A stretch of 20,527 nucleotides of DNA from Phycisphaerales bacterium UBA2421 (GTDB lineage: Bacteria; Planctomycetota; Phycisphaerae; Tepidisphaerales; Tepidisphaeraceae): positions 162,340-182,866 of the forward strand of contig DDRH01000007.1 of NCBI GenBank assembly GCA_002343075.1. Direction: 5' to 3'. Of the stretch, positions 7,212 to 15,120 are shown piece after piece. The notes under the pieces were generated by a model. It saw only the letters and a program-made list of their open reading frames with translations, had not been told where the DNA came from and did no database searches. Both the position numbers and the translations under genes were made by a program. Positions within the stretch are counted from its first letter, which is position 1. Every line of letters starts with the position of its first letter.

Positions 7212-10088
7212 CTAGCTGAGAATTGTGCTCAGCGGGATGCCCTGACTGATCATTCCGGAAAGATTGACCGCAACCGTATGGCCTTCCCGAAAAACGCTGC
7301 GCGCGTAGCTGCGAATCCACTGAGACTGCGTGGCCCAGGTTTGCCCTGCTGGGGGGCGGGTGAAGATTCGGACGACTTCCCCGGTAATCTGCGGGTCTTT
7401 CGCAGCCCAGCCGATCTCTTCGGGGTGCAGTTCCGGATCGGTGTCTTTCCAGATGTAATCCTCAGCAATCAGCGGAGAGGACCGCCAATGTAGCGCCGCC
7501 GACGGCGGCCGCGGTTCGCCGTAGACCTGTCGCCCCTGGCTTCGCACGGCGAGCACCGCATCCCAGTCGATCGAGCCTGGGTTGGCTGCCAGACTTTTAT
7601 CCATCGCAATGTTCATACCCGCATCCAGGACCGGCGAGAAAGACGCCCAGAACCTGGCCCACCATGCTGCGGGCGCAAGGCCCGCAAAATCGCTATCGTT
7701 GGCGGGGGCACCCATATACGCGATCACCTCGATGCCCTGAGCAGTGACAGGTGCCCAAGCCGCAGCGAAGCCTTGCGTGAGCCAGTTTAAGCCTGCCTGC
7801 TGCGCGGCGAGATATTGATCGGCCTGAAAGTCTTGGCCGGGAAGTGAACCAAACGGGTTATGGAGCATGATGCGGCGCACGCCGGCATTGAGTTGAGGCT
7901 GCACATGCGTGGCGACAAAACCGGACCAGCCGTGCGTCTTGATGTTCCAGCCAACGCTGCGATCGGCCACATTGGTGCTCGAACCACCGATGAGCAGCCA
8001 TGAGACGAGTTTCTCCGCGCCGTACGTCGCCGGCTCGGGATTCTGCCTCGCTGCAAAACCAAAATTGCCGACACTGTTGGTGCCATTCACCACCGCAATG
8101 GCCGACTGCGCGCCGAGCGTTGGTGTCCAGCCGAAGCGATTGATAAGCCGCACACGATAGGTGCCCGCAGGCAGGCCGGTGAAGGAGAAGTTGCCCGCGC
8201 TGTCGGTGGTGGTCCATCGTTCGCCGTGATCGTTCTCGGCGTTGTTGTTGTCGTCAAAATAAACAGCCCAATTGGCCAGCGGAGGTTCGCCAGCATCGCG
8301 AAAGTTGTTGGAGTTCAGGTCATGAAACGCCAGTCCGCTGACAGCACTGACGGCACGGGTGTTGCCAAAATTACCCTCCCCAATCTGCCCGGTGACAAGC
8401 GTAAAGGCGTAGTGGTCGGAATCTCTCGGGACAGTCTGCCGAAAGCCCGGCTGTACGATCTGTCGGAGGATGTAGTTTCCAGAAGCAAGGCCCGGAAACA
8501 AAAACGCGCCATTCTGATCGGTAATCGTAGATATCTCTCCGGCGTCGAGCACGGCGTTGTCATTCGAGTCGAGATAGACCGTCCACCCAACGTTACGGCC
8601 GTCACCTGTGTCCCATGAGCCGTTGGCGTTGTCGTCTGAAAAGAGTGAACCCCGGACCTGCGCCGCACCGGGAATCGGTTCGTTTCCGAACGATGCACTC
8701 GCCGTCTGGTTGGTCAGCACGTTGACGATCCAACGGCCCGCAGCGGGCGATACGCCCCGCCACCCCGGCTGCATCACCTGTCGAATCGTCCGTAAAGCGC
8801 CGGAGGGAACATTGGAGATCGTGTATCCACCCGTCGAATTGGTAAATGCGAACAATTCACCTGCGTCGAACGCCGCGTTGTCGTTGGCATCAACATAAAC
8901 CCGCCACCCTGCGAGCCGGCCGTCACCGGAATCCCAGCCGCCAGAATGGTTCAGATCGGCCCAAAGCGTTCCCGAAACCGCGCCAAATCCCGCAGCCAGC
9001 GCCACGTTGCCAAACGCCACCGCCACGGTCTGCCCGACCCCGACCGTGATGGAGTGCGCGCCGCTTCCCGATGGCGAAACCTGACCCCAGCCCGGCTCAA
9101 GCTGCTGCCGCACGATGAAGCTGCCGGGTAGAATGGAGTTAAAGGAAAAGTTGCCGCTGACATCAGTGGTCGCCACCGGTTCGGTCGCGTCACGATTAGA
9201 GTTTCCATTCAGGTCGAGAAAAACTGTCCAGCCGGTCAGCCGACCATCGCCGGCGTCCCAGGTGTTGTTTTCGTTGAGATCCGACCAGATTGTGCCGGTG
9301 ATTCGCCCGAGCGTGCCCGGGAGTGGCGCGTTTCCAAAATTGACACTCGACGTCTGCCCGCCGACGACGTTGACGATCCAACGATCGGTCGTGGTGGGCA
9401 CCGTGCGCTGCCAGCCCGCCTGCAGCACTTGGCGCACAGTGTAGGTGCCGGGGGCAAGATGCTCGAAGGAAAAATTGCCGTTGATGTTGGTGATCGTCGA
9501 CTTCTCACCCGCATCGAGCACAGCGTTGTTGTTGGCGTCGATGTATGCGGTCCATCCGACATTTCTCAGGTCTCCGCTATCCAGGCTGGCGTTGTTGTTC
9601 ATATCCGCCCAGAGCGTGCCGGAGATGCGTCCAAGCGTGCCTGGAAGCGGCGCGTTGCCAAAGTTAACGGTGGTAGTTCCATTGGCGGTGACTACGACCG
9701 TATGCGAGTCGGAACTTGCGGGAACCGTGCGGTACCATCCTTCGGCGACAACCTCTCGAACGACATACGTTCCTGGCAACAGCGATTCGAGCGAGAACAG
9801 CCCGTTAATGTTGGTGATCGACCGCTTTTCCCCTTTGTTAAGCACACCATTGTTGTTGGCATCGATGTAGACGGTCCACCCGGCGTTGCGGCCTTCCCCG
9901 GTGTCCCACGAACCATTGCCGTTGAAGTCGGCAAACAACGCGCCGCTGATTGTCCCGGTACCTGCGCCCACCACGGGCGCAATCGTGGTCGAGAGCAGCT
10001 GGCGCGCCTCCAAATGTTCGATACCGGTCCGATAACCTGAGGCAAGACCCGTAGTACGACTCTGCGTCGCGCGGCGCGATGACATCAT
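7212..10088 (-). CDS. Large secreted/surface protein with six SdrD B-like repeats and an unassigned C-terminal domain
   Basis: The 958-residue paralogue of the gene at 5273 has an Arg/Ser/Thr-rich head without a hydrophobic signal peptide, the LEARQLLS motif near residue 27, and then six SdrD B-like repeats of about 105 residues each (about 45-685). Each repeat has a DxNxNxxxDxGE loop, GWxVYxDxNxN, a second GE loop, a TxxxGxFxF strand and PGTYxVRQxxxxGW; the variant Asp/Asn loops are typical of calcium-binding sites. Repeats 2 and 3 are also alike at DNA level. Residues about 685-958 match the C-terminal domain of the shorter paralogue (by eye more than half identical), with GWNIKTHGWSGF, DKSLAANPGS (830-839), VYGEPRPP (855-862; Glu858) and AEDYIW. 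It ends without the acidic tail of its paralogue. Start: two adjacent ATGs (10088, 10085), no clear ribosome site. Likely exported and perhaps adhesive or enzymatic; unproven. Confidence 0.82.
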   Translation of the reverse strand: MMSSRRATQSRTTGLASGYRTGIEHLEARQLLSTTIAPVVGAGTGTISGALFADFNGNGSWDTGEGRNAGWTVYIDANNNGVLNKGEKRSITNINGLFSLESLLPGTYVVREVVAEGWYRTVPASSDSHTVVVTANGTTTVNFGNAPLPGTLGRISGTLWADMNNNASLDSGDLRNVGWTAYIDANNNAVLDAGEKSTITNINGNFSFEHLAPGTYTVRQVLQAGWQRTVPTTTDRWIVNVVGGQTSSVNFGNAPLPGTLGRITGTIWSDLNENNTWDAGDGRLTGWTVFLDLNGNSNRDATEPVATTDVSGNFSFNSILPGSFIVRQQLEPGWGQVSPSGSGAHSITVGVGQTVAVAFGNVALAAGFGAVSGTLWADLNHSGGWDSGDGRLAGWRVYVDANDNAAFDAGELFAFTNSTGGYTISNVPSGALRTIRQVMQPGWRGVSPAAGRWIVNVLTNQTASASFGNEPIPGAAQVRGSLFSDDNANGSWDTGDGRNVGWTVYLDSNDNAVLDAGEISTITDQNGAFLFPGLASGNYILRQIVQPGFRQTVPRDSDHYAFTLVTGQIGEGNFGNTRAVSAVSGLAFHDLNSNNFRDAGEPPLANWAVYFDDNNNAENDHGERWTTTDSAGNFSFTGLPAGTYRVRLINRFGWTPTLGAQSAIAVVNGTNSVGNFGFAARQNPEPATYGAEKLVSWLLIGGSSTNVADRSVGWNIKTHGWSGFVATHVQPQLNAGVRRIMLHNPFGSLPGQDFQADQYLAAQQAGLNWLTQGFAAAWAPVTAQGIEVIAYMGAPANDSDFAGLAPAAWWARFWASFSPVLDAGMNIAMDKSLAANPGSIDWDAVLAVRSQGRQVYGEPRPPSAALHWRSSPLIAEDYIWKDTDPELHPEEIGWAAKDPQITGEVVRIFTRPPAGQTWATQSQWIRSYARSVFREGHTVAVNLSGMISQGIPLSTILS

Positions 10089-10106
10089 GTGCTGTTTTTA
10101 TCCCGA

Positions 10107-10135
10107 ATCAAAAGGTGTCAGACCAAGTTGCTCAA
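10107..10135 (-). promoter_or_regulatory. Weak promoter candidate of the six-repeat gene
   Basis: On the minus strand TTGAGC (10130-10135) and TTTGAT (10107-10112) are 17 bases apart, each with four of six consensus matches, placed to give a very short leader. Low-grade motif evidence only. Confidence 0.25.
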
Positions 10136-10282
10136 CAGCGTGTCGGGGGCAGGAGCGCTCCGTCGCAAACACGCGGTCTCAAACAGGCTTTCGGAAACAC
10201 GCTGTCGGAAAAATAGATGCTGGTTGGGGGCTAAACGCCCGGTTAACCGGATCACCAAACGGATGGACTTTACTCAATGCGT

Positions 10283-10314
10283 CTAGCTCGCAAACGCGCA
10301 GCTAGCCCGCAAAC
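10283..10314. repeat. Two-copy imperfect tandem repeat
   Basis: CTAGCTCGCAAAC (10283-10295) recurs as CTAGCCCGCAAAC (10302-10314) with one mismatch and a period of 19 bases. CTAGCT and AGCTAG also form an inverted pair inside the unit. Meaning unknown; it lies 195-226 bases upstream of the six-repeat gene. Confidence 0.5.
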
Positions 10315-10375
10315 CAACAGCCGGGGTGGCACCGTTGCGAGTGGTGATACGTTGCCGAGCGCCCAAGGTTCCGTC

Positions 10376-10413
10376 AATAGAAAAATGCCCCGAAAAAATT
10401 TATTTTCGGGGCA
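10376..10413 (-). terminator. Intrinsic terminator of the SPFH gene
   Basis: TGCCCCGAAAA (10386-10396) pairs perfectly with TTTTCGGGGCA (10403-10413) over a six-base loop. On the minus strand the stem runs into TTTTTCTATT. It lies 67 bases past the stop at 10481. Confidence 0.9.
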
Positions 10414-10480
10414 CTTCCAACTTCGGCAGGCGCGACTGTGAATCAGGTCACGCGGCGGTCGGGTTGACTCGCTCAACGGC

Positions 10481-11332
10481 TCACGGGCTTCTCGGCGGTG
10501 CTTCGACGGGCAGGATCATCGTCGCCCCGCCGCCACTACCTCCGCCGCCGATCACCATTGGCGAGCGGCCATCCCATCGTTCCACGATCTGCAGCTGAAT
10601 CAGGTCGGGATTTTCCTTCAACGCCTCCCCACGGATGCGGATCGACTCGGCTTCGGCTTTGGCACGGGTAATCGTCGCCTTCGCCTGGATTTCCGCCTCA
10701 ATGTTCTTTGTCTCGGCCTCGATTCGAGCCTTGTCCTGCGTGAACTTCGCCCGGCTGGCCTCCTGCTCCTGCACCATCTTCGATTCGATCGCCGCCTCCA
10801 GCTCTTTGGAGAGTGTGATGTTCTCAATCACAATGTCTTGAAGGTTGATCACTTCCCCAATCTTGGCCTTGGCCGCGGCAAGGGACTTGACCTTAATCGT
10901 CTCCCGCTCCTTGACGATCTTCTCTGCGGTGCTCAGTGCAGTGCTCTCTTTGATCGCTTCCTGAATGCGCGGTGCCACCAGGCTGTCAAAGGGGTCGCCG
11001 GCGTACTTTCGGTAGATATCCACCACCGATGCCTGCGGAATGCTATACAGGATCTTCAGCTTCACGTTTACCTGCTGCAGATCGGAGGAATAGCACTCGG
11101 CTTCAGTCGCCGCCGCCCGCTGCCGAATCTCGACAGGATGGATCTCGGTGATGAGCGGTGCCTTAAAACCAAAGCCTTCGGGCAGGAACTGCTCTCCCAC
11201 CTTCCCGAGCGTCACCTTCACCCCGCGCGTCCCCGGCGCAACGACATAAAAGCAGCCTGACGAAATGATAATGAGAACGACCACGAGAATGACGAACCCA
11301 ACAACCGCCGGGCCAACCTTGTTCTGATCCAT
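10481..11332 (-). CDS. SPFH/Band 7 (prohibitin-like) membrane protein
   Basis: The 283-residue product has an N-terminal membrane helix (about residues 9-29), the start of an SPFH domain at VVAPGTRGVKVTLGKV, the characteristic GFGFKAPLITEIHPVEIR strand region, NVKLKILYSI and VDIYRKYAG, RIQEAIKES, then a long Glu/Lys/Ala-rich coiled coil (about 185-240) and a Gly-rich, Pro-containing end. The order and spacing are those of prohibitins and other Band 7 proteins, which assemble into ring-like scaffolds at the membrane and often modulate FtsH-type proteases or lipid domains; the exact role here is unknown. An AAGGAG ribosome site lies eight bases before the ATG. It is a single gene with a strong terminator and its upstream gap is shared divergently with glnN. 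The inner-membrane location is inferred from the single anchor. Confidence 0.9.
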   Translation of the reverse strand: MDQNKVGPAVVGFVILVVVLIIISSGCFYVVAPGTRGVKVTLGKVGEQFLPEGFGFKAPLITEIHPVEIRQRAAATEAECYSSDLQQVNVKLKILYSIPQASVVDIYRKYAGDPFDSLVAPRIQEAIKESTALSTAEKIVKERETIKVKSLAAAKAKIGEVINLQDIVIENITLSKELEAAIESKMVQEQEASRAKFTQDKARIEAETKNIEAEIQAKATITRAKAEAESIRIRGEALKENPDLIQLQIVERWDGRSPMVIGGGGSGGGATMILPVEAPPRSP

Positions 11333-11431
11333 TCGACACTCCTTGCGACATCCCTACTGTTCCAGTTACGAATCATTGGGTTCTATCGGACGCCCCCAGT
11401 GCGCCACAGCACAAAAACCGTGCGGAGACTA

Positions 11432-11473
11432 AGGCACCCAACTGCGGTGCCTAGAAAGCGCGCAAAGTGCGCT
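11432..11473. promoter_or_regulatory. Two inverted repeats upstream of glnN, possible activator sites
   Basis: AGGCACC (11432-11438) and GGTGCCT (11446-11452) form a perfect 7-bp dyad with a seven-base centre; AGCGC and GCGCT (11457-11473) form a second dyad with the same seven-base centre. The GCACC/GGTGC half-sites are those of NtrC sites, but the usual spacing is five, not seven. They lie 100-140 bases upstream of the sigma54-like element, where an enhancer would be expected. A role is inference; a plain RNA hairpin is the alternative. Confidence 0.35.
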
Positions 11474-11571
11474 ATCGAGGGCGCGTACGATTGGCAATCT
11501 GGAGCTACAAGCGGTCGCCAAAAGCCGAAATCCCGCACAATTTGCCGAATAGGGTATGTTTCTGCACCCTC

Positions 11572-11587
11572 TAGCACACTTTTTGCT
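11572..11587 (+). promoter_or_regulatory. Sigma54-like promoter of glnN
   Basis: TAGCAC-ACTTT-TTGCT matches the sigma54 consensus TGGCAC-N5-TTGCW at all but one position, the first G of the -24 GG pair being A. Spacing is exact. The predicted start near 11599 gives a leader of about 105 bases to the ATG at 11704. Sigma54 control suits a nitrogen-assimilation gene, but the changed -25 base weakens the call. Confidence 0.45.
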
Positions 11588-11703
11588 TACCAACCCCCGG
11601 CGGAGTATAGAGTTTAACGGCAAACTGCCTGCCAGCGCCGGCGGGTCGTGCCTTTGTCATTGTCGATTCTGTTTTAACCAACCAATTGAGGAGCTCCCGA
11701 GCC

Positions 11704-13884
11704 ATGGGCAATCTGCGCCACGAAGCCATCCGGTCGATCGCGACCAGCAAACACCCGCTGAACAAGCTGGATTTCCGAAAAATCCACGCCAAAGACCTGT
11801 TCGGCGTCAACGTCTTTAACGAAGAAGTCCAGCGGCAGAGGCTTCCAAAGCCGATCTTCAAAGCGTTGCAGCGGACCATCAAGCACGGGGCACCGCTCGA
11901 TCCGCTCATCGCAGACGCCGTCGCCTCGGCGATGAAAGATTGGGCACTCGAACAAGGTGCCACGCACTACACGCACCTGTTTCAGCCCCTCACCGGCATC
12001 ACCGCAGAAAAGCACGACAGCTTCGTCGCCCCCACTGACACCGGCGGGGCAATTGCCGAGTTTAGCGGCAAGGAACTCATCAAGGGTGAGCCGGATGCGT
12101 CATCATTCCCGTCCGGCGGGCTGCGCGCGACGTTTGAGGCGCGCGGATACACGGCATGGGACCCCACCTCGCCCTCATACATCGCCGAGCACCCGAACGG
12201 CTCCACACTGGTCATCCCCACCGCATTCCTAAGCTGGACCGGTGAAGCCCTCGACCAGAAAACCCCGTTGCTCCGCTCGATGGAAGCGCTGAGCACGCAG
12301 GCAATGCGTATCCTCAAGCTCTTCGGAAACAACTCTGCGGTGAAGGTGTTCACCACGGTCGGACCAGAGCAGGAATACTTCCTCATCGATAAGTCGTTTT
12401 ACTACCTCCGCCCCGACCTCATTCACTGCGGTCGAACGCTTTTTGGTGCCAAACCGCCGAAGGGACAGGAACTGGAAGATCAGTACTTCGGCACCATCCC
12501 CGAACGCGTGCTGGCCTGCATGGCCGACGCTGAAGCCGAGTTGTTTAAGCTCGGCGTTCCGGTGAAGACACGCCACAACGAAGTCGCGCCCAGCCAATAC
12601 GAGATCGCGCCGATCTTTGAAAACAGCAACCTTGCGACCGATCACCAGAATCTCGTCATGGAAGTCCTGCGCAAAACCGCGGACGAATACGGGCTGGTCT
12701 GCCTGCTCCACGAAAAGCCGTTCGCCGGCATCAACGGCAGCGGGAAACACAACAACTGGTCTATGGCGACCGACAACGGCGAAAATCTCCTCGAACCGGG
12801 CAACACGCCCCACGATAACGCGCAATTCCTCGTCTTCTGCACAGCGGTCATTCGCGCTGTGGCAAAGTACCCGGAATTGCTCCGCCTGACCGTCGCCAGT
12901 GCCCACAACGATCACCGCCTGGGGGCCAACGAAGCCCCGCCGGCCATTATCAGCATCTTCCTTGGGGATATGCTGGCTGATGTCTTCGATCAGGTGGAAA
13001 AGGGTGGCGCAAAGAGCAGCCGCAGCGGGGGACACTTTGAAACGGGCGTCTCGACGCTTCCCAAGCTCCCCAAGGACGCCGGCGACCGCAACCGCACCTC
13101 GCCGTTCGCGTTCACAGGCAACAAGTTTGAGTTCCGCGCGGTCGGATCAAGCCAGAACGTGGCATGGCCCAACACGGTGCTCAATACCATCGTCGCCGAG
13201 TCGCTCGACTTCATTGCCACCGAGCTGGAAAAGGGCGTGAAATCAGGCAAGGAGTTCAATGCCGCTATCCAGGAACTGCTTCCGGGCATTGTGAAAGAAG
13301 GTCGAAAAGTTTTGTTCAACGGTGACGGCTACAGCGAAGATTGGCACAAGGAGGCCGAAAAACGCGGCCTGCCCAATCTCAAGAGCACAACCGACGTTCT
13401 TCCGGTCGCGGTTCGCAAAGACACGCTCGAGTTGTTCGCGAAGTATAAAGTTTTCACCGAAAAGGAGTTGCAGAGCCGCTTTAACATTCTCAGCGAGGCA
13501 TATGTAAAGACAGTCGATATTGAAGCCAAGACAGCCCTTCTTATGGCGCAGCAACACATCCTGCCGGCAGCGCTCAAACACCAGAAAGCCGTCGCCGAGA
13601 GCATCGCCGCAGTGAAGGCCGCCGGGGTTGATCCGGGAGCGCAGCTCGATTTGCTGAAGTCGGTATCGAGCCTCATCAGCGATCTGCAAAAGGGGATCGT
13701 CGCTCTGACCAAGGCCCTGGAACATCACGCGGATGGCACGCCGTACGACCACGCGAAGGCGGCGAAGGTCAAGATCATCCCGCTCTTCGCGGCGCTGCGG
13801 TCGGCGGGAGATGCGCTCGAATCGATCGTGGCTGACGAGTTCTGGACACTGCCAACCTATCGCGAGATGCTTTTCCTCAAGTAA
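11704..13884 (+). CDS. glnN: Type III glutamine synthetase
   Basis: GlnN makes glutamine from glutamate and ammonia with ATP; class III enzymes are larger than GSI and form dodecamers of different subunit packing. The 726-residue length is typical. Signatures are [17 protein letters not shown] (33-49), the [11 protein letters not shown] stretch (98-107), [13 protein letters not shown] (217-229), [16 protein letters not shown] (288-303), [14 protein letters not shown] (344-357) and NEAPPAIIS further on. There is no equivalent of the GSI adenylylation Tyr loop, so control is probably at transcription. The start is the ATG at 11704, with GAGGAG (11688-11693) 10 bases upstream; a TTG at 11686 overlaps that ribosome site and is not used. 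It has its own terminator at 13910 and a sigma54-like promoter, so it appears to be monocistronic. glnA lies about 6.6 kb away on the other strand. Confidence 0.96.
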   Translation: MGNLRHEAIRSIATSKHPLNKLDFRKIHAKDLFGVNVFNEEVQRQRLPKPIFKALQRTIKHGAPLDPLIADAVASAMKDWALEQGATHYTHLFQPLTGITAEKHDSFVAPTDTGGAIAEFSGKELIKGEPDASSFPSGGLRATFEARGYTAWDPTSPSYIAEHPNGSTLVIPTAFLSWTGEALDQKTPLLRSMEALSTQAMRILKLFGNNSAVKVFTTVGPEQEYFLIDKSFYYLRPDLIHCGRTLFGAKPPKGQELEDQYFGTIPERVLACMADAEAELFKLGVPVKTRHNEVAPSQYEIAPIFENSNLATDHQNLVMEVLRKTADEYGLVCLLHEKPFAGINGSGKHNNWSMATDNGENLLEPGNTPHDNAQFLVFCTAVIRAVAKYPELLRLTVASAHNDHRLGANEAPPAIISIFLGDMLADVFDQVEKGGAKSSRSGGHFETGVSTLPKLPKDAGDRNRTSPFAFTGNKFEFRAVGSSQNVAWPNTVLNTIVAESLDFIATELEKGVKSGKEFNAAIQELLPGIVKEGRKVLFNGDGYSEDWHKEAEKRGLPNLKSTTDVLPVAVRKDTLELFAKYKVFTEKELQSRFNILSEAYVKTVDIEAKTALLMAQQHILPAALKHQKAVAESIAAVKAAGVDPGAQLDLLKSVSSLISDLQKGIVALTKALEHHADGTPYDHAKAAKVKIIPLFAALRSAGDALESIVADEFWTLPTYREMLFLK

Positions 13885-13909
13885 AGCGACCCTCGCCAGA
13901 GACGCGTCA

Positions 13910-13963
13910 AGCCCCGGTGATGAATCTCACCCGTGATGATTCTCACCGGGGCTTTTTCGTTTT
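13910..13963 (+). terminator. Intrinsic terminator of glnN
   Basis: AGCCCCGGTGA (13910-13920) pairs with TCACCGGGGCT (13943-13953); the inner part (GAATC/GATTC) can extend the stem across a small bulge. The stem runs into TTTTTCGTTTT. It starts 26 bases after the glnN stop. Confidence 0.9.
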
Positions 13964-13993
13964 CCAATCCGGCCCGCGTATTCTCTGCCGGAT

Positions 13994-15097
13994 ATGGGAA
14001 GGCGACTCACTGCCATACTCGGAATTGTGCTGACAATCGCGGCGCTGGGGGGCTGTCGCAACCAGCAGCGGGAGCAAACGCGCGTGCGGAGCGAGGGGTT
14101 GGAGTTGATGACCCTCATTGATGTCGCCCTGGTGCTTCCCGATGGCAGGTACGCCAGCGAACTGCGCGGCGGAAAGGCATCCGGCCCCGCGGCGTGTTGG
14201 CCGGCAGCGGTCCAGCTCAGCGCCATGGCCGCGGCCGCCCGGGTGGACGACCGCTGGACGCTTCCCCTCGCCGATTACGCCGTTGCACTGGATCCACACC
14301 TCGCCACGTTTAACAGCATCGATGGCTATGCGGCAACAACGCAATCGCCCGACCGCTTTTACGACGACAACGCATGGGTTGCGCTGGCGATGCTGGAAAC
14401 CCACAGCCTCACGCGCAACCCCGAACACCTGCGCAGGGCCAGAACCGCACTCGATTTCGTGCTGACCGGAGAAGATCAAACCCTCGGCGGCGGATTGTAC
14501 TGGCACGAGCAGACTCGACAGAGCAAGAACACCTGCGCCAATGCCCCGGCAATGGTCGCCTGCCTGCGCATGACCCGCGCCACAGGCGATGCAAGATACA
14601 CCGCCGCCGCGCTGCGAATCTATGATTGGCTGCAGATACGCCTGCGTGACGGCGACGGGTTGTACATGGATCATGTCAAGGTCACCGGAGAGATCGACCC
14701 GACCAAGTTTTCATACAACAGCGCAATGGTGATTCTGGCCAACTGTGAGTTGTATGACGCCACGCAACAGGTCAGCTATCTCGATGATGCAAGGAAGACG
14801 GCCCGGGCGGCAATCAAGCGGTGGATCGACCCGCTGAGTGGTGCGATCGGCGACGATACGCCGTTTGCGTCTTTGCTGGTCGAATCGCTGCTCGAGCTCT
14901 ACCGCCGCGACGGCGACCGGCGGTGGCGCGATGCGGCTCGATCGGGCGTGACGTTTCTTCGCACAAAAAACGTCGATCGGCGCGGCTGGCACCCTGCTCG
15001 CGCGGACGATCAACCCAAACGCCCCATCGACGCCGTACGGCTCATCGATCAATCCGCAGCGGCGCGGGCCATCCTCATCGCTGAGATCATTCGCTGA
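13994..15097 (+). CDS. Lipoprotein glycoside hydrolase, family 76-like (alpha-1,6-mannanase type)
   Basis: The 367-residue product has a lipoprotein signal peptide (basic start, hydrophobic core, lipobox LGGC with Cys21), so it should be membrane-anchored outside the cytoplasm. The mature part resembles GH76: FYDDNAWVALAMLE carries the neighbouring catalytic Asp pair (Asp124-Asp125), followed by GGGLYWHEQTRQSKNTCANAP, ATGDARYTAAALRIYDWL and FSYNSAMVILANCELYDAT, the alternating helices of an (alpha/alpha)6 barrel. GH76 enzymes cleave alpha-1,6-mannosidic bonds; the substrate here is not shown by the sequence. The ATG is only about 30 bases past the glnN terminator and has no clear ribosome site or promoter, so it may depend on read-through or a leaderless-type start. 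pabB follows after 23 bases. An unrelated (alpha/alpha)6 family (epimerase or lyase) is a less likely alternative. Confidence 0.8.
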   Translation: MGRRLTAILGIVLTIAALGGCRNQQREQTRVRSEGLELMTLIDVALVLPDGRYASELRGGKASGPAACWPAAVQLSAMAAAARVDDRWTLPLADYAVALDPHLATFNSIDGYAATTQSPDRFYDDNAWVALAMLETHSLTRNPEHLRRARTALDFVLTGEDQTLGGGLYWHEQTRQSKNTCANAPAMVACLRMTRATGDARYTAAALRIYDWLQIRLRDGDGLYMDHVKVTGEIDPTKFSYNSAMVILANCELYDATQQVSYLDDARKTARAAIKRWIDPLSGAIGDDTPFASLLVESLLELYRRDGDRRWRDAARSGVTFLRTKNVDRRGWHPARADDQPKRPIDAVRLIDQSAAARAILIAEIIR

Positions 15098-15120
15098 TAA
15101 CGCTTGTCGAACCTGCACCG

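Larger units (their letters stand above)
10089..10385. other. Non-coding gap upstream of the six-repeat gene
   Basis: No credible gene: the two short ORFs here have no ribosome site or recognisable product. It contains a 9-bp inverted pair, ACAGCGTGT (10135-10143) and ACACGCTGT (10197-10205), a short direct repeat TCGGAAA (10191-10197 and 10205-10211), and the tandem repeat listed at 10283-10314. It separates two minus-strand genes and probably carries the promoter of the gene at 7212-10088. Confidence 0.5.
11333..11703. other. Divergent intergenic region between the SPFH gene and glnN
   Basis: This 371-bp gap has no believable gene. It carries the control elements listed at 11432-11473 and 11572-11587 for glnN and must also hold the promoter of the SPFH gene, for which I found no convincing -35/-10 pair. 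Confidence 0.6.

Noticed and set aside
7215..7233. GCTGAG/CTCAGC hairpin at the stop codon of the six-repeat gene as a terminator
   Set aside because: Only six base pairs with a seven-base loop, overlapping coding sequence and followed by an interrupted T run; too weak to list as a terminator.
5273..10088. SdrD-like repeats taken for a CRISPR or satellite array
   Set aside because: The periodicity is about 315 bases, diverged at DNA level and in frame with a protein repeat; there are no short identical repeats with unique spacers.
12229..13035. Minus-strand open frame (268 codons) opposite glnN
   Set aside because: Antisense shadow of the conserved GSIII sequence with no recognisable product.
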